Below, in pieces: positions 48,101 to 59,700 of a DNA stretch of 64,000 nucleotides. This stretch comes from Adineta ricciae. Its lineage: Eukaryota; Rotifera; Eurotatoria; Adinetida; Adinetidae. The DNA is taken from positions 1-64,000 of the forward strand of contig CAJNOJ010000213.1 in NCBI GenBank assembly GCA_905250025.1, given 5' to 3'. Under the pieces are notes generated by a model, which saw nothing but the letters and a program-made list of their open reading frames with translations, was not told the DNA's origin and did no database searches. The translations under genes were made by a program, and so were the position numbers. Within the stretch, counting starts at the first letter, position 1. Each line of letters starts with the position of its first letter.

Positions 48101-51100
48101 AGAACACAACGAGCTCTATAGTGGGCACTTGTCGTGCTAGTTCAGCGACGGGTGCGAGGAAATCTTCAATTTGTTTTTCAGTCACGCCCGGATGGAGAAG
48201 TAAACGATAGAATAATGGTCTAGTTTGACTTCTTAGGAGGAATTCATCGAAAATTTCAATTGCTAACTTGACTGTTGGATTCTGTATTATTTTGAGTAGG
48301 TCGGACAAACGAGGACTTGCAAGAATCAATGGTGAGTTTATCAATTCTGATGTGACAAAATCATGAAGAGTACAAATCAGTTTTTTCGTCACATTTCTCG
48401 TATGTCGCTTTGTAGTCATTAGGATTGTTTTCCATATCTTTCGTAAAATGAGCTTGTCATACCTGCAGTTTCCCAATGCAGATTTGATCGTTGATAATAA
48501 ATCACGATCTACTGGTTCGTTTCGAACTGCAATCGCATCTTCGGCATTATTTTGATCAGTACATGGGAATGCGCCAAAGCCAGATAGATCGTCATTCTCA
48601 TCATCGTCGTCGTCGTCATCTTCTCGTCCTTGGTCATTCGACGGATTCTGCAGTTTCAATGCGATTCTTCGAAGAAGTATATTCAACAAATTCGGCTTTT
48701 TCTCTATGATACCAATGCAAATCTCCTTTAACAACCATAAACTGATTCGCTCCGGAATTCGCATCGAAAGTCGATTGTCTAGTTTGCCATACGTGATATT
48801 TGCATTGAGTAGTGCAGAATAGAATTGCAAAAGGAATGTTTTCCCAACACCTGTTTCACCTTCGAGAATCAGCGCGAGTTTAGTTAGTTTTCTTTCATGG
48901 ATATGAAATAGTTTATATGCGAAGTTCTCGGTTAAAATAAACTTTTTTTCGTGCATTAAATCAACGAACGCTTCGACAGGTATATCGATTAACCATGCGA
49001 GACATTTGATATAATAGTCTGTAGACTGCGTCGCCGGATCATTGAAATTGAATAGGTACTGTAAGAACCACGGAACATCCTCCCAGTTGTTGTGTAGTAA
49101 ATTTAAGGAAAAATTTGAGTCATAAACAAGGTACACTTTCGGATAGTCATTGGAAGAAAAATCAATTTGTGTCAGCGATCGAGCTTCGTCAATCATTTGC
49201 TTCATTGCAATCGAGCCGAGCCGTTCGATCTCCATATTGTAGCAGTAGTACGAATTCGTAAAAAATCGAACGCGACGATAGAGAAATTTCGTAAAAGACA
49301 AATCGACTATCTTATTTCGCGGCAGGTTCGGCGCATGTTCACTGATGCAATTGTAAATATGAGTACGACATTCATTGTGGTCAGTGAGTGGATCGAATTG
49401 AATGGGCGTGGTCTTTCCAGACCGTGATTCTCGACAGAGTTGGTCAATAGTTTCATTTTGATAAGCTTTAAGAAATCTGGCTACAAGTTCTTCTTCTTCT
49501 CCGATGAATAATTCATAATTTTGATTTGTAACTTCTTCTAATGTATTCGGGGATATGATTGCGAGTAAAGGAAGGATTTGATTGAAATTCTCTTTGATAC
49601 TTAGGTTACATTTACTGATATACGGAACTTCGATGATAAACTTCCAATGTTTGTTTGTTGAAAGCGAAAATGTCAAACCAGTAGTCACGTCATGCAATGT
49701 CCGACAGAGAAACAACGAAAAGAGAATACGATTGAGTTGTTCAAATGGTGCATGGATTGAAAGATTGAAACACATTGTTAGTTGAACATGTGATGTTTGC
49801 GATTCGAATGCTAAAAATGATCGAATCAATGATGAGACATTGATTTTATCATTGATACTGATACATAATGTATTCTCGTCTTTATATTTCGTCTTAATGT
49901 AATGTGTTTTTCCTAAAGAGAAGAAAAGCTTTACAAATCGAGTCTAGGTTGATATTTATCCTACCGCTTCCAGCTGCTCCACAAACAATCTGAATTTGTG
50001 GTAAGACAACATTATTCTGTCGTAATTGTGCATGCATCTGCGTTGGATTTCGATGTTTTGGTAAGATAATATATTGTTGTAGACCTTTTCGACCTGTAAT
50101 TAACTCTCGGGAGAAGTAATAAACCGATCCGTGAGATTTGCTTTCTTTCGTTAGAGAATTCTGTTCATTTAATAACAATTCGCGGAGTCGATGATGCATT
50201 CCATCGATGTCCATGACGACAAATGTTAGAGACGAAAAGTTGCGTACACGAGAAAAGAATAGACGAATGTCGTCTTCAGTGCATACGGAACACCAAAGAA
50301 TCTGATAAGAAGATGGTAAACGATCATGAAAAACATCCACCAGAAGACAGCATGTTTTCACATCCAAATCGTTGTCGAGTTTTCGCCGATCCGCACTTTG
50401 CTGTTCGACTGAGCTTAGACTAACTAAAAATTGTTGGCTTTCAGTCTTTGCAGATAATTCTTTTCCACTATGAAATAAATCTTTGAAAAATCTGCCGAGC
50501 TGCTTCAGACTTGCCTCGATCGATGTGCCTTGTTCGATTTGATATTTGTGATATAGATCAGCGATGTTGTTCATAGACGAGTCATAATCGCTGAGTCGAA
50601 TCGATTGTAGATAATGACTTAGACAATGAATGGCTAAATTAACATGTCGGTCGTTGAGATTGACACCAGTTTGTGAAAGGTAGAGTTTGTCGAGAAACTT
50701 TCGTTGAATGGAATTCGGTGAAGGGGATGTTGTTAATAGAATGATCATGATCATGAGTTGCCGGTTGGAAAACAATTTCAAAAGGCGATTTTCATACCGG
50801 GATGCGTCTAGAATTTTTATCCATAGATCATAGGTTGTTTCTAAGTTTCGATAGATCAATTCGAAATCATTGGTTCGACTTCGAATTAGACTCTCGAATT
50901 CTTCCTGTTGTTGATGATTGACATGATCATTTCTCATATTGGACAGAACTTTCTTAATTCTACCGAATGTATCATAGATTGGATAATGTTTTTGTTGCAG
51001 TTGAAACTCGGGATGACCGTTGATTTCTAGTTTAATTAGAATTGAATGGATTTTTTCGATGGTTTGAAATAATTTCAGTTGTTCACTCAGTAAAATCTTC

Positions 51101-54100
51101 TTTAAAATCATATTTTCTGGTAGATCAACTTGACAGAATGTGAGCTGACGCTTATGATCATCAATATCATCTGAGGATAGCATTACTCGTTGAACTTCTT
51201 GTTCTGTCGGCATATTCTCATCTTCGCCCTCTTCTTTGTCGTCGTCGTCGTCGTCCGTTTCGTTACTAACCATCTTCTCAACTGCATATTCTATTTTAAG
51301 CTCCGATTGTTCGTTCAGCAAACGTCGAAGGTCTATATGAACTACACCAGTTTTATAGAGGTACTCCATCGTAATCAGAGCATTATCTAACATCGTCGTG
51401 CCTTCTGCCGACAGCCACATCGTTACGATTTGTATATTATCACTCACAACTAGAATAGAGGAGGTTAGATTGGTAATCCTGGATGGCTGACTTACGTTTG
51501 ATATGTTTCAAAGAACTCTCATCGATGTTTGATAGTTGAGCAATACTTGCAACAAATTCATCGAGACTGGCAACTTGCTGTACAAATGGTTTGCACAGCG
51601 CATAAGTGATGATCCAAGAATTAAGAATCATACTATTACGTTCTTGTAATTGAAATTGCGTAGTTAAATTATCTCGCAATTCTTGGAATCGACGTAAGCC
51701 GTGATTGTTGCAATATAAATCGGCATTCTTCATCAATTCGACTACGTTTGCACATTCAACGATGATTTTAATCAACTGCAAATGATGGTGCGTCAATCGA
51801 CGAAAGCGTTCGTTCAGTTCTTTATAGATTTCAGGAATTTCTTTCAGAGAACAATCTTCTTTGATGGTCATTTCGGACAGATTAGAAATGGATTGATCAT
51901 TTTCTTTGTTATTTGATACAATCTTGAACGTACGTACACAACTGACTATTCCACTGAGATGACTATAGTATTGATATGTTCGTAGCCATTCACAAACTTG
52001 TGCAATTTCCTGGTCATTGATTGTGTCCGTGTTTTGTGCTACTGCTTGATTTGTGAATAGCTTCTTCACTTCGTCGCCGACATTAATATTTTTATCGTGA
52101 AAAAGTGTTTTCAGACAGTCCATCTCTTGCAAGGTGGTGTCTCCACGTAGAAGTTTATCAATGAATGAAAATACTCGAGTAATCAGTTGACTTAAGTCTT
52201 TCTCTTTACACAATTGAGTTGGATTGTTGAAATATCTTTTATACTGCACATCGAAAATACCGTGAAACAGATGACATGTGGGAATAGTGTGCTGTTCCAC
52301 AGAGTACCACAAGACGCGGGAAGCATGACCATTGCGATTATTGATTGTTATTTCCAATTGACCGGGATCTTGTGTTTCGAATTCACCGTAAAGGTAGTTT
52401 TGATGAATATGAACATCTTTCTGATCGTATAGTTCATAGACTTGATTTGAAGGATTTTGTACTCGATACACTATGTTTATGTTGCACGGATGCTCCATAC
52501 AAGCGAGCGACCAGCGAACACGTCGGCGCTCATTAATATTCACATGTTTTTCGCCGTGATTTTTGTCCTTCACAGTAAATGTATTATTTGGTTGCGAACG
52601 TTTCACTTTTTCAATGTAAGTTTTATATTCATCTCGATGGCTCAGTGAACTGTTGCAAATAATACGGAATGGCTCTAAATAATCGAATAAGCCGCATAAA
52701 CGGTATAGATCGGTGAATGAACTAAACATTTTCAGTATTTGTTGAACCGTCATTTTCATCTTTAGTACAGTAGTTTCCGAACCCTGTCGAATATTGTATA
52801 TATCATTGAATAACTGTTCGGCACCTTCCATTTTCCAGGTTTTGAAGCGTTCGATTACATATTGAAAAATATCGAGGAACTTGTTAAACCATTGTATCCA
52901 CGCCTTGACTTGCTCGATAAAACGAGAAAAGTATTGATCTTTGACATCCGTTGAAGTTATGTCGATGTCGTCTGGTTTTGGAATGGACATAATCTTTTCG
53001 ATCTGAGAGTTCATCACAGGAAATTTGAAACGTTGAGGATCTTCTGAAGTTAAAATACTGCTCAAATCGAGTTGAGGAAGGAATTGGTAAGCAATCGATT
53101 TATTAGGTAATTCTAAATAGACCTTGCATGTTCCTACGAAATGAAAGACACAGTATATTCCCATACGATCCTTTACTAATACTTACCTTGCAACAATAGA
53201 ACGTTTTTGATGGATTGTTTCGCATTTTCAACAAATTCATCTACTAATCTCGTGTCTATTCGATCCGGTGTTTTCGCTCGGATCTCTAAGCTGTACTGGA
53301 GTATCGCTTCAATGTTTGAAACAGATAATACAGCTTTCATTTGTTTCGAAATTACCAACTCGAATACATTCTTAACGAAAATAATTGTCAACGTGTCATT
53401 CTCGTCGAATGTGTCGTGTTTCATATTGAGGAACCATTTATTCAAAACAGCAAGAACTTCGGTTGATTTGACAGATTCTATCTTGTTAAGACTTAGCCAT
53501 ATCAATCTTGACCAAATATGAATTGACCAACTATTGTTGTTATGACTGTCACATAAAGTTTGGTAATCGTAACATGACATTTTCAAACTTTCTTGAGAAA
53601 TACTTAAAATATGATCAGTTAGCCATTCGTCTGGAATGATGTTAATAACATCATATCTTTCACATAAGATTTTATTTAGTTTATTTAATTTATCGAAAAT
53701 ACCTTTGATTCTTCTTGGTATCCAGGTGGTACTCTTATCTGATTTGAACAATAAATGTCGAATGACAAGCGAACAAGATCGGTTGACAGGTTCAGTTGTG
53801 GATGGCGGAAGAAGGGTCATATCCAATAATTCACTTAATATTGTTTCAGAAAACTTGTGGAAATATACATCTTCGTGAAGTTGTTTGTTGAGAAATGCAA
53901 AGGTCACTTCTTCAAGTATTTTCATAAGATACGGTCGATTTTCTTCCTTGACTTGTTCTAAAGATTTTTTTGCTATTTCATGACTGCGCATAAATTCGTA
54001 GGCTGATTCATTTTGGGTTCGCTGTATCAAAACTTTAGTCAAATGATTTTGTATTATTTCATTCATATCACCACATTTACATATGAGTATAAATTTTTCC

Positions 54101-55065
54101 CATGAATCGTAAAGATCTCCACCAGACATAAATATTGGTAAGTATACGCCGTACAGTTCCTCTCGTTTACTCAGCATAGATAGCAGTGAAACAACATGCG
54201 ACCATTCATATAACCGGGAATACATTCTTTCCTGAAAAACGGGTTTGTATTCCAAAAAAAATCCTTTATGATCCAAACTCAGTTGCTCTAACATTTCCAT
54301 AAAAGATTCGAAGGGCGATGTTGAACTATTCTTCTCTGGGTGGAGTTTTCGGGCAAGATATGCAAAGCCTGATTCGTTGAGCGGACACTGTTCAAATGCT
54401 CGTTTGTGTTGAAGATAGAATTCAATAGTCTCCTTCAAAGACATTTTCCATACTTGAACTTGTGATAGAGTTCGAGTCCATAACATAGGACCACCCAATT
54501 CACCGATTAATGGTAATGACTGAAAATATAATTTGCAAAGACATAAGAATATAGCTAACGTTTGTGTGTCATTGATTTCTTTCACTGATGATAAATGTCC
54601 ACCAATTTCGATTTTCGTGACTATGTCTCTATTTATCACAGCTAGGTTAGGCTCTATCCCGCGTGTAGAGGTAAATAAATGAATCATTTTTTCTTGAAAA
54701 CAGTTCCGCAAAGGTTTTATGTGATCTTGGGATATGCTCGCTTGACGAATATATTCTTTTACGCGACGGTATATATAAAAGTACGCGCTGATTCGTCTCG
54801 GGAATAGAGCCGAAAATTCGGGTGTATCCAGGCTTTCTTTTGTGCATTGAATAATAATATCAATATCAGCTGAAAAGCGTTCATTAACAACCAACCGATT
54901 TGACTCGTCATACGCTTCAAAACGCGCATAGACTAGGTCAAAGAATTCTTGTTCTCCGGCAGGATCCATAAATAATTGTAACAATAGAGTTACAGCTTTT
55001 GATGGTTTTTTCTCTGCACTGTATACATCTTGCAACCGCTTGAGAATTTTACCAATAATATCCAT
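37436..55065 (-). CDS. RNF213-like giant AAA+ protein lacking RING, with ubiquitin-like tail
   Basis: Exons: 53187-55125 (ATG taken at 55065, MDIIGKILKRLQ), 51496-53133, 49966-51449, 47699-49912, 47319-47646, 46973-47257, 45238-46923, 44147-45177, 41972-44098, 41745-41914, 40794-41686 and 37436-40742, about 5,680 codons. RNF213 family signs include three P-loops (GAAGSGKT split by an intron, GETGVGKT, GAPGQSKT), Walker B segments VVFFDEVN and VVFLDEAS, VSQREIQRCFNL after the second module, and C-terminal-shell motifs (WGYLKDMSSDKLYHGYNF, ENVLLLWIPEDI). RNF213 is a dynein-like AAA+ ubiquitin ligase acting on lipid droplets and intracellular pathogens. Here I find no RING and no RZ finger, so ligase activity is doubtful. 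A GOLD-like domain lies near the N terminus and ubiquitin-like folds at the C terminus. One in-frame TAA lies at 45622-45624. The 5' end is uncertain and may include a non-coding exon. Confidence 0.85.
45622..45624 (-). other. In-frame TAA within the RNF213-like gene
   Basis: Inside exon 45238-46923 the frame reads ...YTQMTRKL, TAA, SFIEQNPADVRQCF..., and then stays open in the same frame to the next donor. The only simple intron that removes it would be 117 nt (GTGAAC to ATTCAG, phase 0), with a weak donor and almost no pyrimidine tract. Otherwise the allele is truncated, read through, or mis-sequenced. Confidence 0.8.
46600..49985 (-). other. AAA+ core of the RNF213-like protein
   Basis: In protein order: a P-loop GAAGSGKTH interrupted by the intron 49913-49965; a second module with LILEGETGVGKTF (about 48838-48880) and Walker B LVVFFDEVN (about 48090-48117), separated by an acidic loop (EDDDDDDDEND); and a third with CIIGAPGQSKTL (about 47168-47204) and Walker B VVFLDEASLPDEN at 46923. 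A serine where the last P-loop glycine is expected is, as far as I recall, also seen in RNF213 relatives. Two modules look capable of ATP hydrolysis. Confidence 0.8.
52290..52535 (-). other. GOLD-like beta-sandwich in the N-terminal part of the RNF213-like protein
   Basis: The run VRWSLACMEHPCNINIVYRV, then DVHIHQNYLYGEF, PGQLEITINN and SRVLWYSVE follows the GOLD-domain pattern: W at the start, D/N-I-x-F/V strand, G-x-F turn, G-x-y/l-x-l-x-x-x-N, and a final V-x-Y strand. GOLD domains bind lipid or protein in membrane traffic. I assign it by pattern only. Confidence 0.5.
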
Positions 55066-55125
55066 CTTTATCAATGAGCTGACGTTTTCACTCTGAAGTA
55101 AACGATAAGTAATATTCGAAGAATA

Positions 55126-56250
55126 CTGAAAAACATGGATGAAAATTTTCACACAATTAATTCAAAATAAATTAATATCCTCGTACGTCCGTTATCGAAT
55201 ACTCTCCCGTATCGTTCGCTTTCTAAATATTTCTCACATAACTTCAAAAGATAAGGAAAAAAACACTTTCTCCAACATCAACTATTCTAATTTTATCATC
55301 GCAATGAATAAGAGTCGGCTCCTAATTTTACCCAGTACTATGAAAACTCGCGTTCTTATATAACAGAGAAACCATCTAGTTATAGGCGGATCTGATATGG
55401 AAGGCTTCATCAAAAGCGAGAATAATCTCAATTCTTGTACTACTGAATATTTCAATCGATACAATAGGAAAGAAACCGTTGCATCAGATTGAATTGAAAA
55501 CAAGTAAAGCTGCCATCTTTACTAAGAAATAATAGAAAAAGTTTGCTTACCAGAACTCAAGGGTTTGAAAAAAATACGCGCAGGTGAGAACAATGCAAAG
55601 AAAATGCGTTAGGTGAATGTTATTTTTGTTCTGTCTGCAGCCCGTCTATATGAAGGAGTCTCAGACGCTGTTTATCTACATTTCGCCATTTTGCTCCCAT
55701 AAGCTAGAAAACGTTTTTCGTCGTCCGCAGTGACTGCTTTATTTACTGGGAAAAAATACGTCGATATTCTGTTTTTATATGGTTCCGGCTTCCACCAATC
55801 AAAGAAAAATCAAAGCAGAACATAAATTTTCAGTACATGATATTGTTTAAGAAGAATATCTTAACCTTCAGTTTTTATTATTGTCTGCAATCTGAACAAA
55901 ACTGTTCGTAGTAATGATCATGTTCAGACAGATAGTAATTGTCCATGATACAAATCACTTGTTGCAATCCCAGCGACTATAGATCACCTCACGTACCTCT
56001 GATTCATTGTTCATACTGACGAAAACATCGCACATTGTATGATAGGAGAATTGGATGGAGTGTTATTGTCTATCATTATTCAAATTTGAAGCAAATCGAT
56101 CACGAAATACAAAAAATCAATGTCAGTTTCTTGTTCGTTCTGTCCTTCGATCAATTTTTCTCCTCTTAACACGTGCCCTTTTACGAAAGGTATCTTTTGC
56201 TATCATTTGTCATCTGTATAATCTTCATTCACTAGTAAGAAAAGCAAAGT
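55126..56250. other. Spacer with possible non-coding first exon of the RNF213-like gene
   Basis: A strong minus-strand donor (CTG before GTAAGC) lies at 55550, with the acceptor CATGTTTTTCAG at 55126. This suggests a 5' UTR exon ending at 55551. A 26-codon frame starting MGAKWRNVDKQ upstream of that donor stops before it and could be a uORF. The rest of the region, up to the small plus-strand gene, holds nothing I can support. Confidence 0.45.
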
Positions 56251-56464
56251 ATGACTTCAGCATTCATTATTTTTGGTATTGTTGTCATTTGTGTTGTAAT
56301 TGTTGCTTGCACGCTCATTCTCCTAGTAAGTCACATACACAAACATGAATATACTAAAGAACATTTCCTTCTAGGGTCTTTTTTTCTGGCCGTTAGTTGA
56401 AGAGTATCGAAAGAAGAAACAACAATCGCCGGCATTTACCTATGTCAATCTTGGATACGATTGA
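56251..56464 (+). CDS. Small single-span membrane protein (54 aa), two exons
   Basis: Exon 1 is 56251-56325, a start methionine followed by a hydrophobic helix (IIFGIVVICVVIVACTLILL). Exon 2 is 56375-56464, encoding GLFFWPLVEEYRKKKQQSP and then FTYVNLGYD before TGA. The 49-nt intron has GTAAGT and TTCCTTCTAG, phase 0. Each half is too short to stand out alone, but together they form a coherent helix with a basic, cytoplasm-type flank (positive-inside rule) and a Tyr-containing tail. An AATAAA follows 78 nt after the stop. I do not recognise the family. Size and layout resemble regulatory micropeptides of ion pumps, which is only a possibility. It converges on the EGF receptor gene. Confidence 0.7.
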
Positions 56465-56541
56465 GTGCAAATCTTGTTCGACCTTTCCTAGTCAAGATAA
56501 TTTTCCATAGACTGATGCGAATAACTTCATATTTTATTTTG

Positions 56542-56547
56542 AATAAA
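56542..56547 (+). terminator. Polyadenylation signal AATAAA
   Basis: AATAAA in ttgaataaacaaacg, 78 nt after the stop of the 54-residue membrane protein, supporting that short gene as a real transcript. Confidence 0.5.
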
Positions 56548-56721
56548 CAAACGAGAAAAAAATATTCAATCAAAAGACACAAACAACTTATCTTACATCA
56601 ACGATTGTAATACTCAGCCATAAGCATACATTTTCATTCTAATACAATCACAGTTCATACAGATTTGCGTTGCTGTTTCTCTCTCTTACGTAACTAATAC
56701 TAAAAATCGAATAAAATAACT

Positions 56722-59700
56722 TTATAAAGGACGACTGGAGTTCGTTGTGTCAGACATGAGTGACGGTAATCCATAAGGATTGTTCGTAGAAAAATGTGGC
56801 CAGTCCTGTTCCGATAAACGACGAACTTGTAGTTCAGGTTGGGAAGACATCGTTCGAACTGAAATACGTTGATGATTGTCGTCGGCAGATGAATCGATGG
56901 ACTCAGCGTAGGGCCCATCGAAGACTAGTGAGGATAACGATGGACGTAAGTAGTGATCTTGCTCACGAGCAAGAACATCAACGCGTCTCGACGACTGATT
57001 GGAAATCTTATGTTGATATTGTTTTACAGATCTATAGAAAAAGTCCGATGTTCGAAAACCGATCTAAAGATGCATCTCCGATGGATCCTACCGTTTTCGA
57101 AAGCATACATAACAGAGTAAGCATAAGATTAACCATGTAGCTAAGATAGCGATAATAATGAGTAAGATAACCCACCAATCAAGCTGAAAAAAAAGAACAA
57201 AATTAGCATCGAAATAAATGAAATATTGACAATGGTTGTTACCCCATAGATATGCCCGTCAGATCGTGAACCAAATGGAAAGAATGAAATTTTACCGCCG
57301 GGTGGTAAAGGGTCGTTAATATTTATTGGTATATCACGAATCTGAACTAAGGTTTCTAAGCCAGTTGTATTAAATATATTCGAACAGATCTGTTCCGACG
57401 GTGGTGAATAATCACCAATATCGTTCGATTCCAAGCCAATCAAATAGTCAAGTCTGATTTGATCAGAACTAGAGAACAGACAAAGATTAAGAATATTCAT
57501 GTTCTGATGAAACGAACCTCGACAGAATTGTGTTCATTGCCGGCACAGATAACTGATTTGTTGAGAAAAGATGGCTATTTGCAGTAGACCAACTACGTCT
57601 CAATGCTTGACTAACGATCGATAGCATTGTCGAATTGAACGGTTTGCTTTTGACGTAGACTGCATAGCGTTTGTATGGAATATCGGTGTAGATATTCGGT
57701 AAACGAATCGAACTTGACGATGGTGGAATCAGCTGCATTGGATCCAAGTTAATTGTGTAGATTAAACGTGTTAAAGTTTGACTAAAAGCAAGAGCATATA
57801 ATACGACAAAGATAAACAAACGCCGTTTACTTCTTATTTGTCAAGTAAGATGAATCAATGGAAAATTCGGATGATATGTTAACTGGGTAATTATCTAAAT
57901 GAAAAAGTCGAGAAAGTCGAAGATTTCTCATAAGAAAGAACACAATTACTGTTCGATTTTCTCCAAGCAGCTGTCAACGCATCAAAGATTTCACGATGGG
58001 ACGGGCGTGGTTCAATAAGATATATCGAGTGAATAGGATATGATGTACAATTAGTGAAAGATTGTCCAACTATGACATCAGTAAGTGATGAGTGATTAGG
58101 AATCTGGTAATCAAGTCGAACAGATCGTTCTCTGAAAGAAAAATAATAATAAGATTCACATGAATAGGATCTTTTTTGTTCATTACCCATTCGAACAAAT
58201 GTATTGAGTTTGTTTTTGCAATGTGATCGTGAAACTTGTGCTGTCATTTGTTCGTAACCGTTTAAGGTATTCGGAAAGAGATGCAGATTGAGCAAGAAAA
58301 GTCGATCGATCGAGATACTGACGCTGAATACCGAAATGCTTCGCTTGATACGCTTCCATATCCGGGTAATACAACGAAAAGTCACATCGAGTCAACAGTT
58401 GTGTTCCGTTGATGAACTGGAAAGAAGAACAACGATTATCATACAAAATCAGTGTGAATATCATCTCTATCCTACAGTTAGATAAAAGCGCGTTTGATCG
58501 GAATCAATTGATTCCATTTGAATGATTTTTGCTTGACCATATTCTGCAAAAGCGAGTAGAAATATATTTGAAGACAAACAAGAAATGAGAACATACGCGG
58601 ATTGTATGCTGTTAGTTGATTTTCGATATTGTGTCGAATAGAATCTGTTATTGGCAACGGCCTGTTAACGATATATTCGTGAGTATCCTCACGTGCGATC
58701 GAAATTTGATCAGTTGAACTTAAATGATACGTATGTACATTTATCGCGGAGAAGACAAACTGAATAGAAAGCGAAGAGATGTAAAAAAAAAAAGGGAGTT
58801 CAACTTGAAGAGATTCATACTTTGAGCTGATCTTGAATGTGTTCTTGAGGAACGATTCGATCGGGTAAAATCATATAATATACTCGTGTAATTATTGACA
58901 TGTCCAATCCAAATCTTACTTCGGTCGACATGGAAGAAGCTAAATACGACGAAAGTAACCATTCTGTCGCATTGGAATATTCTTCGATGTCTTACCTTTA
59001 CCAGATATTTTCATCTTCTGCAATGCTAAACTAATCAATGTGTCGAATTTATCATGTTCAAGTTGAGCTGTCGAATGCATTCCTCTCAAATCAATAAATG
59101 ATGGTATGTATCCATCAGGTACTTTTTCTAAATAATTGTTCTGCATATTGCATAAGGTATCTGTCGTTTGCATTATGTTCGAATCAAAACATGTGTTCAA
59201 AACCGAACTATGATTGTCAGTTGTAACGATATAAGTGATTGTCGTATAAAATTGTCTACAATAAAGGTATAGAATAATTCGTCAGGTTTTTCGTGAAATT
59301 ACCTTGATGAATAGGCAAGATATTCTTGTAATTTGATGATAAAAATCTTCACATTAGCCAATCCTAGCTTCGCGGAATTTTGCCAGTAGTCTTGCAGGAT
59401 TCTCTGTGCTACGGATGGACTGATTTTGCCTGAAAATGTGATATGTTGTATGTCTCGTTGGTTGATCAGATCAACTGGAATTTGGTTTGATATGGTATTC
59501 AATGGTTGTTGAATATGACTGAATTGTGCTACAGACAGAGTTACGGCTGATAGATATCTGCCATCGAGTTCGTGATCGTCATGAAAAACGAATGAGTACA
59601 CCCGACGAACTGATTGCTTCGAAGTGAGATTTCGATAGAGATCTTCATAGAGAATTTCGACATGATTTGCAACGATCGAATCTGAAAAGAAGTAGTTGAA

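Noticed and set aside
55600..55702. Short frame MGAKWRNVDKQ upstream of the RNF213-like gene as its true N terminus
   Set aside because: It stops before the donor at 55550 and cannot join the downstream exon; at most a uORF.
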